Origin: a virus
Direction: 5' to 3' (one strand)
DNA: 51,477 bases
Virus record (IMG/VR): IMGVR_UViG_3300011113_000512
Coordinates: 1 to 51,477 of that record
A program made the translations under genes and the position numbers. Below are positions 1-9,039 of the stretch, piece after piece. The number at the start of each line of letters is the position of its first letter. Position 1 is the first letter of the stretch. The notes under the pieces are model-generated. The model was not told the DNA's origin, did no database searches, and saw only the letters and a program-made list of their open reading frames with translations.

Positions 1-212
1 GGCTGGTCAACTCTGGCTCAGGGGTCACGGATACTGCTTCCCAAACAGTGGAAAAGGGCAGCAACTACGTGATCACTGAGGAGTTCACGGGGCAGATTTA
101 CACCCGATGCCGTGGCCGACAGTTGATTTTTAGGGTTGGGTCCAATCAGATCAATACGGCATGGCAGCTTGGGGCGCCTCGTATTGATATTCGTCAAGAC
201 GGGAGACGATAA
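1..212 (+). CDS. C-terminal end of a tail protein (partial, 5' truncated)
   Basis: Open reading frame in the third frame (first full codon at base 3) running to a TAA at 210-212 that abuts the next ATG. About 69 residues are present, rich in T, G, Q and R, ending in the pattern WQLGAPRIDIRQDGRR. I associate this ending with the C-termini of large podovirus tail or nozzle-like proteins; that assignment is recall and inference, not proof. The start lies outside the window. It is the only visible piece of what should be a large tail gene, and no other complete nozzle candidate is present in the window. Confidence 0.6.
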   Translation, partial: LVNSGSGVTDTASQTVEKGSNYVITEEFTGQIYTRCRGRQLIFRVGSNQINTAWQLGAPRIDIRQDGRR

Positions 213-1610
213 ATGACATTCGTCGTCACAACAAATTACGAAATTGAAAAGATTGCCGCCCCCAATCTTCCGCTTGCGCCAGATGAATGGGACAGGCGCT
301 TTCAGGACCAGTACAGCAACGTCCTTCGCCTGTATTTCAACAGGCTGGACAACTTCATGGCGCGACTTATGGCAAATAATTCCACCCTGCCAGTAACAGG
401 CACCGTCTCGTTGCCGTCAACATACTTGGATGCGTTTGGCCGCCAACGGGTGAGCAATCCATTCACCCTGTTTGACTCGTCCCACCGCTACTCCGACAAC
501 AACCTGTGGGCAACAAGCATCACAGGCACGGCAGCGGCTACTTTTAGCGCGGCTGAGGGTTTGGTCAACCTGACTGTCGGCACGGCCAGCGGGGATCAGA
601 TCATCCGAGAGACCATCAAGGTGTTCTCTTATCAGCCGGGCAAAAGCCTGCTGGTCATGAGTACATTTGTTATGGGCACTGCCCAGGCGGGCTTGCGCCA
701 GCGGGTGGGGTACTACGGCGATGCCAATGGCATCTACTTTGAGCGTGACGGCACCACCAACTACATGGTTGAGCGCAGTAGCGTGACCGGCGTCCTGACC
801 AACACCCGCATAGCGCAGTCTGACTGGAATCAAGATAAGCTCGACGGCACTGGCCCATCCGGGCTGACGCTGGATGCCTCCAAGGCGCAGATTCTGTACA
901 TGGATGTCGAGTGGCTTGGACTGGGCACGGTGCGTACTGGCTTCGTCATCAATGGATCGTTTGTCCCGGCGCACAACTTTAACCACGCCAATCTTGTCAC
1001 CACAACGTACATCACCACAGCATCTCTGCCTTTGCGGTATGAGATGACCAATACGGCAGCCACAGCCAGTGCCAGTACGCTCAAGCAGGTTTGCTCGACA
1101 GTAATCTCGGAGGGCGGGTATCAACTTGCCGGGGCGCAGCAGTCAGTTGGTACGGCCATTAATGCTCCACGAACTCTGACTACCGCAGCTACGTTGTACC
1201 CGGTGATTTCTCTGCGACTCAAATCCACCCGACTGGATGCAATTGTTATTTTGACGGCGCTATCAATTTTGGGTATCACCAACAACGCTAACTATCAATG
1301 GCAAGCGGTGGCTGGTGGCACCACAACAGCAGGTACATGGGTGAGTGCGGGGGCAAACTCTAGCGTTGAATACAACCTTACCGGCACTGCCTTTACAACT
1401 GGCACTGGCCGGATTTTGGCATCTGGTTACTTTCAGGGGTCAAACCAAGGATCAACCTCGGTAGATATTCTGAAGCAGGCATTGTTTGCTTTCCAGCTTG
1501 AGCGCCAACCATTCACGGCCACCCCGTATGAATTGACATTGATCTGCACATCAGATGCAAACGGGCATCAAGTACTGGCCTCCCTTGACTGGGAAGAGAT
1601 CAGCCGTTGA
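213..1610 (+). CDS. Virion structural protein, 465 aa (tail/fibre-associated family)
   Basis: The ATG follows the upstream stop directly (TAAATG), so the two genes are coupled. The N-terminus (PNLPLAPDEWDRRFQDQYS, then NVLRLYFN) and the block around residues 70-85 (DAFGRQRVSNPFTLFDSSHR) look like a structural protein found in many environmental phages. Further family-like blocks are YQPGKS (about residue 140), RVGYYGDANGIYFE (about 163-176) and the EWLGLGTVRTGF region (about 233). The rest is beta-rich with many T, S and N residues and no transmembrane segment. The exact role (tail fibre base, adhesion or decoration) cannot be settled from sequence. Its place beside tail and internal virion genes supports a particle component. 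Confidence 0.8.
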   Translation: MTFVVTTNYEIEKIAAPNLPLAPDEWDRRFQDQYSNVLRLYFNRLDNFMARLMANNSTLPVTGTVSLPSTYLDAFGRQRVSNPFTLFDSSHRYSDNNLWATSITGTAAATFSAAEGLVNLTVGTASGDQIIRETIKVFSYQPGKSLLVMSTFVMGTAQAGLRQRVGYYGDANGIYFERDGTTNYMVERSSVTGVLTNTRIAQSDWNQDKLDGTGPSGLTLDASKAQILYMDVEWLGLGTVRTGFVINGSFVPAHNFNHANLVTTTYITTASLPLRYEMTNTAATASASTLKQVCSTVISEGGYQLAGAQQSVGTAINAPRTLTTAATLYPVISLRLKSTRLDAIVILTALSILGITNNANYQWQAVAGGTTTAGTWVSAGANSSVEYNLTGTAFTTGTGRILASGYFQGSNQGSTSVDILKQALFAFQLERQPFTATPYELTLICTSDANGHQVLASLDWEEISR

Positions 1611-1671
1611 TCGAGCACCCCTCAAATGTTAGACTCAAATAACCACTTTCGTCCTGCGAAGGAAACCAAAA

Positions 1672-3810
1672 ATGGCCACTGAAGACCAAGGCATCATGTC
1701 CCTGCCCCAGGCCGGAGCAGAAACCCCCGCACCGCAGATGTCGATGGACGAGGCCTACGATGCCGTCCAAGGGGGCTTGCAGGACGTTTCCCCAGAAGTT
1801 GCTGGTGATGTGCAAGGGGCAATTTCCCAGATCACCCCAATGCTGGATCAATTGAGCGACGAGGAGCTTGATAGTTTCTTGGAGTTGCTTCAGTACTTGA
1901 TTGAGCACCCAGAGGAGTACAGCAAGATAGTCTCTGATCTTGTTGCTCAAGGAGAGATGGAAGAGGGCATGCTCCCGGAGGAGTATGACCCCGAACTTCT
2001 GTCCGCGCTTGCCATGGTGTTTTTTACCGCTCGCCGTCAGCGGCAGGCAGGCAATGAGCGGGAGATGACCGCTCAAATGCCGCAACCTCCGATGGGCATG
2101 GCCCGTGGGGGTATTGCCGAAGCTGCTCGCATGGTTGCATCAAAAGGCCGGGGCGGCGACACCATGCTGGCGCACATCACGCCCGGGGAGGCAGCACTGC
2201 TAAAACGGCGCGGGGGCTCTGGGACAATTAACCCTGCCACAGGTTTGCCAGAGTTTTTCATCAAGAAGATTTTTAAGGCAGTTGCCAACGTCTTTAAGAG
2301 CGTTGTTAAAGTTGTCAAAGATGTTGTCAAGTCTCCCGTCGGAAAAATTTTGGCAACTGTCGCATTGGCCACGTTTCTTGGCCCAGGGGCCTTTGGCATT
2401 CAAGGTCTTGGACTTGGCGCGTCGATAGGTACCGCAGGCGTTTCGGCCCTGTCCTCCGGCATTGTGACGGCGGTTGGCGGCGGCAGCATGAAAGATGTGC
2501 TGCGCAGCGCAGCCACTGCCTATTTGGGCGCCCCTGGTGGCCCTGTTTCGAACTATATTGGCAATGCAGGCGCCGCGCTTGGTGTGACCAACGCCGCTGG
2601 CCAAGCAGCCATCAACGCAGGTTTGACGGGTGTAGGTGTAGGCGTGTTGACCGGTCAGAAACTGGGCGATGCCGTCAAGAGCGGTTTGATTGCAGGCGCA
2701 GTCCAGGGTGGCATGACTGGGTTCAAAGAAGGCTTTGGCGCACAGGTCACGCCTCCAGCCTCACCGCCTGTTCCCATGCCGTTGAGCAACAGCACACCAG
2801 GGGGAGCGCCCGTCCCCGAGGTACCCGCTGCTCCAGGGCAGGTTAATCCAAGCCCCCAAGGGCCCGTACCCATGGGAGAGTTCACAGGCGCTGCTCCCAC
2901 AGGCCCAGCGCCCGCAGGGGAGTTCGTGGGCCCCGGAGCACGGCCCACGGCTCTTGGCCCAGAGTTTGGCAAATATGAGACCACCATGAGCAAGGTGTCG
3001 AATATGGGCTCTGGCATTTTTGACAAGGCTAAGGGCCTCTACAACGAATACCTCTCGCCTTCTAATATTCAAGAAAGAGGGGCGCAGGACGCTTTGGCCA
3101 AGGTTCAAAAGCAGTTTCCAAACGCTACGATGGAACAGATCCAAAGCGCTCCACAGGGCTCGCCTTTGGCCAAGGCATACAACGCGGCGATGCCGGGGGT
3201 AGTTTCTACTTACGGCCCGCTTGCCGCAGCAGGGCTTGGCATCGCCGGGCTTATGGGCGGGTTTTCGCCAAAAGAACCGGCCCCCTCAGAGTTGGCCCAA
3301 CGGCTACGCGGCACTCCCGGAGAGGACTTGATTAAAGCCGACCCAAATAAGTATGTCATTCAGAACCTGCCCGGCGTTAAGTATGACGACAAGGGCAACA
3401 TTGTTGGTTCGCAGCCGTGGCAGCCGAAGACCACTTTGGACGATGTCAGAGTGCCCAGCACTCCTCGCACGCCGCCGACCTATGCCCTACCTCCAATTGG
3501 AGCGGCACCCCCTCTGCAGCTATTCCAACCGTACAACACGGCGGACATGTACAGTAACCTGATGCCGCCTATCTCCAGGGCATATGGCGGAGTTGCTTCT
3601 TTGGCGCAAGGAGGGTATCCTCGCCGCACTGGACAAATCAGTGGCCCTGGGACCGAAACATCGGATTCCATCCCTGCGATGCTCTCTGATGGCGAGTTTG
3701 TCATGACCGCGAAAGCTGTTCGTGCGGCAGGCAAAGGGGACCGCAGAGCAGGAGCGAAGAAAATGTACGCTCTGATGCATCAGCTTGAGCGCAACGCTTC
3801 ACGGGGATAA
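1672..3810 (+). CDS. Large virion protein, 712 aa, with tape-measure-like C-terminal motif
   Basis: A 61-nt gap with an AAGGAAA site precedes the ATG. The N-terminal 110 residues are acidic and helical (SDEELDSFLELLQYLIEHPEE). A GGDTMLAHITPGEAALLKRR block follows near residue 165. Residues about 195-260 form a basic amphipathic then hydrophobic glycine-rich stretch that could be membrane-active. Residues about 360-430 are Pro/Gly/Ala rich. The C-terminus carries GPGTETSDSIPAMLSDGEFV, a motif family seen at the ends of phage tape-measure and internal virion proteins. Role inferred: internal or ejection protein or tape-measure-like protein. It is followed after 3 nt by the next large virion gene. 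Confidence 0.75.
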   Translation: MATEDQGIMSLPQAGAETPAPQMSMDEAYDAVQGGLQDVSPEVAGDVQGAISQITPMLDQLSDEELDSFLELLQYLIEHPEEYSKIVSDLVAQGEMEEGMLPEEYDPELLSALAMVFFTARRQRQAGNEREMTAQMPQPPMGMARGGIAEAARMVASKGRGGDTMLAHITPGEAALLKRRGGSGTINPATGLPEFFIKKIFKAVANVFKSVVKVVKDVVKSPVGKILATVALATFLGPGAFGIQGLGLGASIGTAGVSALSSGIVTAVGGGSMKDVLRSAATAYLGAPGGPVSNYIGNAGAALGVTNAAGQAAINAGLTGVGVGVLTGQKLGDAVKSGLIAGAVQGGMTGFKEGFGAQVTPPASPPVPMPLSNSTPGGAPVPEVPAAPGQVNPSPQGPVPMGEFTGAAPTGPAPAGEFVGPGARPTALGPEFGKYETTMSKVSNMGSGIFDKAKGLYNEYLSPSNIQERGAQDALAKVQKQFPNATMEQIQSAPQGSPLAKAYNAAMPGVVSTYGPLAAAGLGIAGLMGGFSPKEPAPSELAQRLRGTPGEDLIKADPNKYVIQNLPGVKYDDKGNIVGSQPWQPKTTLDDVRVPSTPRTPPTYALPPIGAAPPLQLFQPYNTADMYSNLMPPISRAYGGVASLAQGGYPRRTGQISGPGTETSDSIPAMLSDGEFVMTAKAVRAAGKGDRRAGAKKMYALMHQLERNASRG

Positions 3811-3813
3811 ACA

Positions 3814-6630
3814 ATGGCTGAAGTTACCGAACAGATAGTCCGGGAAGCACCGGATATTGAGGCCTACAAGCTAGGTCTTCTCAAGTCCGCCAAAGCACAA
3901 GCAGAAGCAAAAGTAGACCTGCCTGAGTATCAGGTCCAAGGCCTGACTCAGGATCAACTTGATGCTATGGCTCTGGGTCGCCAGGGCATTGGCGCATACC
4001 AGCCCTATCTTGAGGGAGGGGCCCAGGCGGTCCGGGCTGGAACAAGCGCCCTGGGAGAAGCTGCCAACATTCTTCGTGGGGCCGATACCCGGGGGCAATT
4101 TACGGCTGCCCAGAATGCATATAACTTAGCCGCTCAGCCTGCCGCCGCCCTTGGAAACTTGTCCAATGTCGCAGGCGCAGGCATGGGCTATCTGTCGGGC
4201 GCAGGCCAGGATTTTGACTACGCGCAGCAGATGGCATTGAACGCCTCGCGGGCCAATATTGACCCTGCGCAGATGATGATGCTGAACTCCGTCAATCAGG
4301 CGCAGGCAGCAGCACCGCAGTTTGGGGGAGCCCAATCTTATCTGCAGCAGGCCGAAAGGCAGGCACAGACGGCGGCAAATCAACCGGGGTTTGATCGAGG
4401 CGTTGGGTCCTTGCTCCAAGGAGCGCAGCAGGGTCAGCAGGCTGTGGGCCAAGCGCGGGAAATGTCTCAAGAAGGGATCGGCACTTTATATGACGCCGCC
4501 GCTCAGGCGCAACGTGCTGCACAAGGGCTGGGAAATGCCCCAACAGTTTCTGCCCAACAGATGACTGCCCCCGAAATGGCGGCGGCACGTACGGGCTATG
4601 CCCCCGCCATTCAAGCGGCTCAAATGGGCCCCGCGCAACAGGTCTCTGCTCAACAGGTCTCTGCTCCTGAAATGCGGGCGGCTCAAATGGGCCCCGCTGA
4701 GCGGGTGGCTGGGCAGACACTTACCGGACCCCAAATGCAAGCGGCACGAATGGGGCCCGCTGAGCGGGTGGTCGGGCAGACCATAACTGGGCCCCAGATT
4801 CAAGCGGCCCAAATGGGCCCGGCGCAGCAAATCTCGACTCAAAGTTTTGCGGCCCCCGGTTCTGCAGATGCTTTCATGTCCCCGTACATGCAAAGCGTTG
4901 TGCAGGCTCAGCAGCGGGAAGCCCGCCGGGTATCTGATGTGCAGCAGCAAACGGAACAGGCCCAAGCGGCCCGTTCCGGCGCTTTTGGGGGCAGCCGCCA
5001 GGGAATCCTTCAAGCGGAACGCTCCCGCAATCTCGCCCGTCAGCTTGGTGATATTCAAGCCACCGGCTTGCAGTCTGCATACCAGCAAGCTCAGCAGCAG
5101 TTCAACACCGAGCAACAAGCGCGGCTCGCGGCCCAACAGGCAAATCAACAGGCAGGCCTCACGGTTGGTCAGCAAAACCTGTCTGCCCAGCAACAGGCTG
5201 CCATTCAAAATCAAGCTACTGCCCTACAAGCGCAGGGGTTGACTGCTCAGCAGGCAATGCAGGCTGCCTTGGCAAACCAGCAGGCCGGTCTTACTGTCAG
5301 CCAGCAAAACCTGTCTGCAGAACAGCAGGCAAATGTGCAGAATCAAGCCGCAGCATTGCAAGCTCAGGGATTGACTGCTCAGCAGGCAATGCAGGCAGCT
5401 CTGGCAAACCAGCAAGCGGGCCTTACGGTTGGTCAGCAAAACCTGTCGGCGGAACAACAGGCAAATGTGCAAAACCAAGCCATTGCTTTCCAGGCGCAGG
5501 GGATGAATGCTCAACAGGCGATGCAAGCGGCGTTGGCCAATCAGCAGGCTGGCCTAACTGTTGGGGCTCAGAATCTTGGAGCACAACAGGCCGCTCAACA
5601 ACTGCAAACTCAAACAGGAATGCAAACGGCGTTGGCCAACTTGTCTAGCGAGCAGCAGGCGAATGTGCAGAATCAAGCGGCTGCTTTGCAGACGCAGGGC
5701 ATGAACGCACAACAAGCCATGCAAGCCGCATTGGCGAATCAGCAGACGCAGGCGCAATATGGCATACAAGGCGCTCAACTGGGCATGCAGGCCGCTCAGC
5801 AGTTGCAACAAGCAGGCATTGGCACGCTAGGCGCTGCTCAGCAGTTAGGTGCCCTGGGCATGCAGGGAGCCGGATTGACTCAGGGGGCAGGCCAGGGCCA
5901 GTTGACCGCCGCCGGTCAGCGCGGACAGTTGGGTTTGGCGGCTGCTGGTCAAACGGCTCAAACCGGCTCTCAATTGGGTGCCCTGGAAGGCCAACGTGCT
6001 GCTCAGGCTTTTCAGGCTGCTCAGTATGGTGGAAACATCGCTCAACAGTTGGCCAGCCAGGAGATGCAGCAGGCCCAGCTTGGTCAGGGAGCCGCGAACC
6101 TCTATGGCAGTTTGGCGGGCCAGCAGGCCGGTCTTGCAGGGCAGACGGCGAACATTGCAGGGCAGCAGGCCAATATCCTTGGCCAGCAGTCTCAATTGCA
6201 ACAGCAACTGGGCCAGGGTATTGGCAATCTGGCCGCTCAGCAGTTCGGCGTGGGCCAAAACATGGCAGCGGGCCTCGGAGCGCTTGGGACGCAGGCGGCA
6301 AATGCAGGCATACAACAAGCCCAGCTTGGCCAAGCCGCCCAAGGCATGGGCCAACAAGATGTCTCGGCCCTATCTGCCATCGGTGCTCAGGCGCAGAAGC
6401 AGGGTCAGGCAGAACTCGATGCGCTGCGGGCATCCAAAATGCAGGAAGCCATGCAGCCATATCAGAAGCTTGCTTTTGTGTCGGACATCTACAAGGGGGC
6501 GCCATCTACGCAGATGGCAGTCACTCAGCAGCAGACTCCTGCCCCCAGTGCATTTCAACAAATCGCAGGCTTGGGCACCGGTATTTTGGGTACTGCCGCA
6601 GCAGCAAACGCCGCGAGCAAGCTCTTCTAA
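3814..6630 (+). CDS. Gln/Ala-rich repetitive virion protein, 938 aa
   Basis: Long protein dominated by Q, A, G and L. Residues about 255-345 hold a 22-residue repeat built on MGPAERVxGQTxTGPQ. A conserved block near 385-410 (AARSGAFGGSRQGILQAE and RNLARQLGDIQ) recurs in many phage virion proteins. Residues 444-650 hold nearly perfect 44-residue repeats built on QQAGLTVGQQNLSA, predicted to be helical. The C-terminal quarter keeps related heptad-like Q/A/G sequence and ends with a hydrophobic GLGTGILGTAAAANAASKLF. No enzyme motif is visible. Neighbours and composition suggest an elongated internal virion or ejection component; this is inference. Confidence 0.75.
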   Translation: MAEVTEQIVREAPDIEAYKLGLLKSAKAQAEAKVDLPEYQVQGLTQDQLDAMALGRQGIGAYQPYLEGGAQAVRAGTSALGEAANILRGADTRGQFTAAQNAYNLAAQPAAALGNLSNVAGAGMGYLSGAGQDFDYAQQMALNASRANIDPAQMMMLNSVNQAQAAAPQFGGAQSYLQQAERQAQTAANQPGFDRGVGSLLQGAQQGQQAVGQAREMSQEGIGTLYDAAAQAQRAAQGLGNAPTVSAQQMTAPEMAAARTGYAPAIQAAQMGPAQQVSAQQVSAPEMRAAQMGPAERVAGQTLTGPQMQAARMGPAERVVGQTITGPQIQAAQMGPAQQISTQSFAAPGSADAFMSPYMQSVVQAQQREARRVSDVQQQTEQAQAARSGAFGGSRQGILQAERSRNLARQLGDIQATGLQSAYQQAQQQFNTEQQARLAAQQANQQAGLTVGQQNLSAQQQAAIQNQATALQAQGLTAQQAMQAALANQQAGLTVSQQNLSAEQQANVQNQAAALQAQGLTAQQAMQAALANQQAGLTVGQQNLSAEQQANVQNQAIAFQAQGMNAQQAMQAALANQQAGLTVGAQNLGAQQAAQQLQTQTGMQTALANLSSEQQANVQNQAAALQTQGMNAQQAMQAALANQQTQAQYGIQGAQLGMQAAQQLQQAGIGTLGAAQQLGALGMQGAGLTQGAGQGQLTAAGQRGQLGLAAAGQTAQTGSQLGALEGQRAAQAFQAAQYGGNIAQQLASQEMQQAQLGQGAANLYGSLAGQQAGLAGQTANIAGQQANILGQQSQLQQQLGQGIGNLAAQQFGVGQNMAAGLGALGTQAANAGIQQAQLGQAAQGMGQQDVSALSAIGAQAQKQGQAELDALRASKMQEAMQPYQKLAFVSDIYKGAPSTQMAVTQQQTPAPSAFQQIAGLGTGILGTAAAANAASKLF
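5143..5760 (+). repeat. In-frame 132-bp tandem repeat (44 aa), about 4.7 copies
   Basis: Copies begin at 5143, 5275, 5407 and 5539, each exactly 132 bases apart, followed by a degenerate partial copy from about 5638. Each encodes a 44-residue Q/A-rich unit starting NQQAGLTV. Third-position differences between copies show that the protein repeat is being kept rather than being a very recent DNA duplication. Confidence 0.85.
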
Positions 6631-6639
6631 GGAAACGCC

Positions 6640-9039
6640 ATGAAGGAAGAAATCCTCAAACGCGCCATGTTCGCGATGCCCCTGTCCAAGGATGCCCGCA
6701 ATACGGGCATCCTTTCGGGTTTTGAAGACGAGATGGAAGAGGCTCCTGATCCCTCCGAAGAGATGCCGCAGATGGCCAGAAATCCTCAGAACCCTGAGAT
6801 TTTGATGAACACCCTGCGGGGCGACATGCGTTCTGTTGATGCGCGGTACATGGAACTGGCTCAGATGGTCGGCGAAGAAGCGGCCATGGAAACGCCCCCG
6901 GAAGTGCTGGCGATGCTGCAGTCGCAGTTCTCTCAGCAAGGCGGTATTGGCGGGCTGCCACAGGCACAGCAGATGGCACCGCCGCCCATGGCTCAAGGAC
7001 CCGGTGGGGAGCCTCAAGGACCCGGCATGCCTCAGGGCCCTGGAATGGCCATGCCCCCGGGCATGGCGGGTGCTCCCCCTTTTCCTGAAGGCGGGGCTGA
7101 ACAAGCTCCGCCCACCCCTGATGGGCTGCCCCCGCTCAAGGCGTTCGGCGGGGCGTTTGTCACGCCCTTTACCCGGATGGCGCAGGTCGCCGGAAACAGG
7201 ATTGGCCCGATGGCGACTCAGGCCAACGAGGCGGCTGGCCGCTTGATGTCCCAGGGATTCCCCCAGACGTTCCGGCCTATCTTTGAAAACGTCCGTGGCG
7301 AAGGTGGCCGTTTCACCGCCGAGCAGGTACTCAAGTACCCGACCCTAACCCAGCACTTGTCCAAAATGGCGGGCCCTCGGTTGACAGGCATGGCCCAAAG
7401 AGCGGAGTCTCTTGTGACCCCTGCGGTTGCAACTGGGGCAGGCGTTCTCGCCGCTTCTGGGCTATACCAAACCGCCACGGCTCCTGCTGCTGACCCCGAG
7501 CGTCAGGCACTGTTTAAACAGTACGAGGACATGTACTACAAGGTCACGGATCGCAGCGTCCCAATGCCTTCTTTGGGCAGTGCGACAAATGATCAACTCA
7601 AGCAGGCCATTCAAAACATGGCCGCTCGGGTAGCTCCTGTGGAGGAGCCGGAAGTTGTTGTGGGCGAAGACATTATTTACGGTGCGGGGGCCGCTCCTAC
7701 AGGCGCCGCAGCCGGGCAACAGCCGGGGGCAGCCCTGCCTGGGACTGCACCTGGGGCTGCGCAAGACAACACGGCCTTCATCCAAAACCAACTCGCCACT
7801 AGGCCAAACGTGGCGGCAGGCACCACAAGTACTCCTGTGTCCCGCATTGATCGGATTAAGCAGGCCAGGGAGGAATACGCCCCTCTGTACAGAGAACTTC
7901 TGGGCGATGGCAAAGAGGAGATGTACACCAACGCCATGTTGATGTTGGCCGATGCTGGCTTCAAGTATGCTGCTGCGCCAGCCAAGTCGGGCACCACTCC
8001 AATATCGCGGTTGGCGCAGGCCGCGCAGGGCATCCCGCAAGGCTTTATGGCCCTTCTGGCCCAGGCTAAAGATCGACAAATCAAGATCGATACGGCGGCG
8101 CTTGGACAAGCAGTCACCGATGTCCAAGAGCAAGACAAATACGCCCAGCGGCTTAAGGAAGTCATGCTCAGGGGCGACTACGATCTGCTCAAAGAGCAGA
8201 TTAGGAAGACCGGCGACATCCAAGAGGATGGCGGGGCAGGACTGATTCGTACAAAGACAAAGAGTGGGAGTTTTGTCGGTACATCAATCGATCCAAACAA
8301 CCCAACGGTGCAGTCGGCAGTCCAGAGCCGTTATACCCTGCGTGATACGGATAACCCGTTCGTCGTCAACCGTGGCCAAGCTCCTACTACGATCGAAGAG
8401 GATAAGGATCAACGCATCAAGCTGACTACCACGCTTCGCTCGCTGGACAACAGCTTGTCTATGCTTGACAACCTCAAGGGCCTGTATTCGCAGGCATACG
8501 GTCCGGGCGCATGGTTTCAAGATAAGGTCAACAATCTTTTGGTGCCTATCAGTCCGACCGCAGTGGTCAGGCCAAACCTTGATCTTGCCGATGCCGCTAT
8601 GCGGATCAGCAGCGGCATGGGTCAGTTGAGTAAGGCCATTGCCTCTGCCAATGACGGAGGCCGTGTGGCTGTGCAAGAGCAGGAGTGGGTGCGCGAGACG
8701 GCGAAAGGTATCAGTGATCCCACTAAGTTCTTCTCCGATAAAGAACTCGTTGCCAAGCAGTTGAACTCCCAAGAGGCCATGCTGCGAAATGCTCGTCAGC
8801 AGGTCCTGACGCAGCTTGGCTATGAGAAGAACGATTACGTGATGAACACGCCAAGCACCGGCACACAGTCTGATCCCTTCGTCATCCCCAGAGAGCCCGA
8901 GCAGCAAAGACGGATGTTCAACTTCCTTGGCAGTACGATTGGCAAGATCCAAGACCCACGGGCCACGGTCTATGTGCGTATGCCCAACAACACCATCCAG
9001 GCATTCAATCCGACTCAACTCAGAGGGCTGAATCAGTAA
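6640..9039 (+). CDS. Large virion protein of unknown function, 799 aa
   Basis: AAGGAAA sits 6 nt before the ATG. Residues 1-70 are acidic and helical. Residues about 95-170 are Pro/Met/Gly/Gln rich (PQGPGMAMPPGMAG), a flexible linker. A hydrophobic stretch near 259-280 (VATGAGVLAASGLYQTA) could insert into membrane. Residues about 390-800 are mixed alpha/beta with a helical YAQRLKEVMLRGDYDLLKEQ region. I recognise no enzyme family. It lies in a run of four giant virion genes and ends with a TAATG overlap with the next one, so the two are translationally coupled. Internal virion protein is the best inference. Confidence 0.75.
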   Translation: MKEEILKRAMFAMPLSKDARNTGILSGFEDEMEEAPDPSEEMPQMARNPQNPEILMNTLRGDMRSVDARYMELAQMVGEEAAMETPPEVLAMLQSQFSQQGGIGGLPQAQQMAPPPMAQGPGGEPQGPGMPQGPGMAMPPGMAGAPPFPEGGAEQAPPTPDGLPPLKAFGGAFVTPFTRMAQVAGNRIGPMATQANEAAGRLMSQGFPQTFRPIFENVRGEGGRFTAEQVLKYPTLTQHLSKMAGPRLTGMAQRAESLVTPAVATGAGVLAASGLYQTATAPAADPERQALFKQYEDMYYKVTDRSVPMPSLGSATNDQLKQAIQNMAARVAPVEEPEVVVGEDIIYGAGAAPTGAAAGQQPGAALPGTAPGAAQDNTAFIQNQLATRPNVAAGTTSTPVSRIDRIKQAREEYAPLYRELLGDGKEEMYTNAMLMLADAGFKYAAAPAKSGTTPISRLAQAAQGIPQGFMALLAQAKDRQIKIDTAALGQAVTDVQEQDKYAQRLKEVMLRGDYDLLKEQIRKTGDIQEDGGAGLIRTKTKSGSFVGTSIDPNNPTVQSAVQSRYTLRDTDNPFVVNRGQAPTTIEEDKDQRIKLTTTLRSLDNSLSMLDNLKGLYSQAYGPGAWFQDKVNNLLVPISPTAVVRPNLDLADAAMRISSGMGQLSKAIASANDGGRVAVQEQEWVRETAKGISDPTKFFSDKELVAKQLNSQEAMLRNARQQVLTQLGYEKNDYVMNTPSTGTQSDPFVIPREPEQQRRMFNFLGSTIGKIQDPRATVYVRMPNNTIQAFNPTQLRGLNQ

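Noticed and set aside
417-1124. 235-aa minus-strand frame opposite the 465-aa virion gene
   Set aside because: The plus-strand protein has family-like blocks and coupling to its neighbours. The minus frame has no SD or recognisable content.
4486-6505. Long minus-strand open frames under the Q-rich gene (for example 4486-5214 and 5645-6505)
   Set aside because: They are shadows of a repetitive GC-rich coding strand: no SD, low-complexity L/R/P/C content, and they run opposite to a well-supported gene.
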